From positions 1 through 15,516 of the forward strand of contig CAJKZK010000032.1 in the NCBI GenBank assembly GCA_905204225.1: DNA of 15,516 nt, in the 5' to 3' direction. The position numbers and the translations under genes were made by a program. Below are positions 13,835 through 15,516 of the stretch, one piece after another. Each line of letters begins with the position of its first letter. Within the stretch, counting starts at the first letter, position 1. The notes below the pieces were generated by a model. The model was given only the letters and a program-made list of their open reading frames with translations. It was not told the DNA's origin and did no database searches. The DNA comes from an uncultured Bacillota bacterium (GTDB taxonomy: Bacteria > Bacillota_I > Bacilli_A > RFN20 > CAG-449).

Positions 13835-15516
13835 TAAATATCATATTTAGCCACTATTTCACTTGGCGTTTTTCTAAGCAAATTTACAATAGGAATTATT
13901 CCAATGATTGCGCTTGTTAATAATAATAAAATCAATAAGATATAAGTTGAACTCGTTAAAAATATATTAGCAAAACTAAACCCAACTGTATTAGCAAAAT
14001 TAGCTATAATTCCATATACAATAGTAGTAAATAAATACCCAATTACAGAAGTAAATAAAGTTAAAACAATTGTTTCAATAATATATTTTTCAATTATTCT
14101 TTTTTTTGAAAAACCTAATTCACGATTTACACCTATATTATAAATATCTTTTATCATTTTACTACGCATAGAAAAATATGTATATATTGGCACAACAGTT
14201 ACCATAACAATAAGAATTGGTAATAATTGTTTTCTGCTTTCTTTAGAATATTCTTTTAAATGTAAATAATTTAATTTATATATATTCTCAACATTATATT
14301 CTTTTTGCTTAAAAAATGATTTAAGTTTATTTATATCTTTAGTTGTAAAATATCTAATTCCATCATAATTACTAACATCTCCAATTCCAGATTTAAAATA
14401 AGATATGGTTTTATTATTAAGTAAAATTGTTTCTTCAGTTGAATTCTTATAATTTTCATTAAATCCACTTTTTAAACGATATTTACCTACAATAGTTACT
14501 TCACCAACTTTTTCACCAATATTTATATTATTATAACAGCATACTAAGCCTTCTAACATTGATTTAATATCTCTACCTTCTGTTATTTCATAATCAACAT
14601 TTTCATTAGAATACGCTATTTGTCTTCCATTAAAATCAATGTTACTAAGTTTTAAATCTTTTTTATTTGCAATAAAATTAGGTAAATTAACATAATCGAC
14701 TTTTGGTTTAATTAAACCAACTGCTTCAAATCTTATGTCTTTATTATCTAAAGTAGTGAAATTTTTATATTTATTATTTACATCATCTAAATATTTTTGA
14801 TAATTACTAATATCTATTGGAGTATCTATATTATCTATATTTATCAAAAATTGATTTCCTTCATCAGTTAAATCATTACCATATACCACATCATAATAAC
14901 CTTTTTCATAATCTTTATACCCTAAAATTCTAGTATAATTTATTTCGCTTTCATCATATAAATTATTTATAACATTATAATTTTTATAATTATTATAGTA
15001 TATCGCATATGTGTCTTTACTTGTAATACCAGAAATTTTTTTCTTATTATATTCAGCAGTATCTCCTTTACCAATCAAAAAATTATATCCAATCTTTTTG
15101 TTAGGAATTTGATTTAAGATTTTATCTGCCAATTTTTTACCAATAACAATTTCATTTTCATTAGAAGGAAAATTACCACATAACAAAGAATCATTTTCAA
15201 TTAAAGATAAATCAAATGCATTCGCATTGATATTATAATAATCTTTTAAAAAACTATTATATCTCATTTGCAAAAGATAATTATCTTCAGCTTTTGGAAA
15301 AACTAAATCAATATAATTTTCTTCCATTGCTTGTAATATTGTTGAATTATAATTTCTTATATCAAATTTATTATATTCAGCAGTATTATATTCGTTAGCC
15401 TCTACAACTCCATAAACATCATTATCATAACTAATATTAGATGTATCAATGTATGTATATGTTGAATATGTCATATTTAAAAAGGCTAAAGCTACACCAA
15501 TCAAGATAAATGCTAA
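13834..15516 (-). CDS. ABC transporter permease, FtsX/MacB type (N-terminus outside the window)
   Basis: Open reading continues to the window edge, so the gene is partial; at least 560 residues are visible. A TTG near 15504 is not a convincing start, because hydrophobic residues (LAFILIGVALAFL) continue upstream of it as one membrane helix. A large extracytoplasmic domain of about 400 residues follows, rich in Tyr and Asn. Three C-terminal helices come next, with the cytoplasmic FtsX-type loop IYNIGVNRELGFSKKRII between the first two. The end LLRKTPSEIVAKYDI is typical of permeases of the MacB/LolC-like class in Firmicutes, often fused to or next to an ATPase. Such systems act in mechanotransmission, export or peptide resistance, but the substrate is unknown. 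It is coupled to the hydrolase by a TAATG overlap. Confidence 0.88.
   Translation of the reverse strand, partial: LAFILIGVALAFLNMTYSTYTYIDTSNISYDNDVYGVVEANEYNTAEYNKFDIRNYNSTILQAMEENYIDLVFPKAEDNYLLQMRYNSFLKDYYNINANAFDLSLIENDSLLCGNFPSNENEIVIGKKLADKILNQIPNKKIGYNFLIGKGDTAEYNKKKISGITSKDTYAIYYNNYKNYNVINNLYDESEINYTRILGYKDYEKGYYDVVYGNDLTDEGNQFLINIDNIDTPIDISNYQKYLDDVNNKYKNFTTLDNKDIRFEAVGLIKPKVDYVNLPNFIANKKDLKLSNIDFNGRQIAYSNENVDYEITEGRDIKSMLEGLVCCYNNINIGEKVGEVTIVGKYRLKSGFNENYKNSTEETILLNNKTISYFKSGIGDVSNYDGIRYFTTKDINKLKSFFKQKEYNVENIYKLNYLHLKEYSKESRKQLLPILIVMVTVVPIYTYFSMRSKMIKDIYNIGVNRELGFSKKRIIEKYIIETIVLTLFTSVIGYLFTTIVYGIIANFANTVGFSFANIFLTSSTYILLILLLLTSAIIGIIPIVNLLRKTPSEIVAKYDI

Noticed and set aside
15493..15504. 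TTG at 15504 as start of the permease
   Set aside because: The frame stays open to the window edge and the upstream residues extend the same membrane helix, so the true start lies outside.
1..15516. CRISPR arrays, insertion sequences, tRNA or rRNA genes
   Set aside because: No regularly spaced long repeats, transposase motifs, cloverleaf sequences or rRNA signatures were seen on either strand.

Overview
The window is strongly AT-rich, and every gene that can be supported lies on the minus strand. Gene content and order suggest a low-GC anaerobic Firmicute or Mollicutes-affiliated bacterium, such as the uncultured Bacilli clades related to RF39 or Erysipelotrichales. The evidence is a B. subtilis-like yaaA-recF-gyrB-gyrA block, a T-box-controlled serS, strong AGGAGG-type ribosome binding sites, and a class III (oxygen-sensitive) ribonucleotide reductase. 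The standard bacterial code appears to be in use: the tryptophan codons I checked are TGG, no in-frame TGA interrupts the long genes, and TGA ends nrdG and the hydrolase. Organism placement is an inference, not a database result.

Reading in the direction of transcription (high to low coordinates), the window opens inside a large FtsX-type ABC permease whose N-terminus lies outside. It is coupled by a TAATG overlap to an alpha/beta hydrolase. A possible weak terminator and an extended -10 promoter follow. Next comes the chromosome-maintenance operon yaaA-recF-gyrB-gyrA, with overlapping or tightly spaced genes and a small two-helix membrane protein directly behind gyrA. A full T-box riboswitch follows, whose UGGC bulge and UCC specifier fit tRNA-Ser, then serS (GTG start) and its terminator, then an orphan lipoprotein.

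From about 4.57 to 3.73 kb lies the wreck of an iron(III)-type (Fbp/Afu) ABC transporter operon. A lipoprotein signal of the binding protein is fused to the C-terminal half of the permease, followed by a half ATPase with in-frame TAA codons, one replacing Gln of LSGGQ. Below it is an intact nrdD-nrdG pair, whose terminator contains the nrdG stop codon. The low-coordinate end holds an XRE-family regulator cut short by a TAA, with recognisable coding sequence beyond the stop. It is preceded by a compact set of operator-like repeats, including three ATAGGGTA copies.

I did not find a clearly new multi-gene system. The most notable items are the interrupted XRE regulator with its repeat-rich upstream region, the fossil iron transporter, and unusual residues at quinolone-contact positions in both gyrase subunits.
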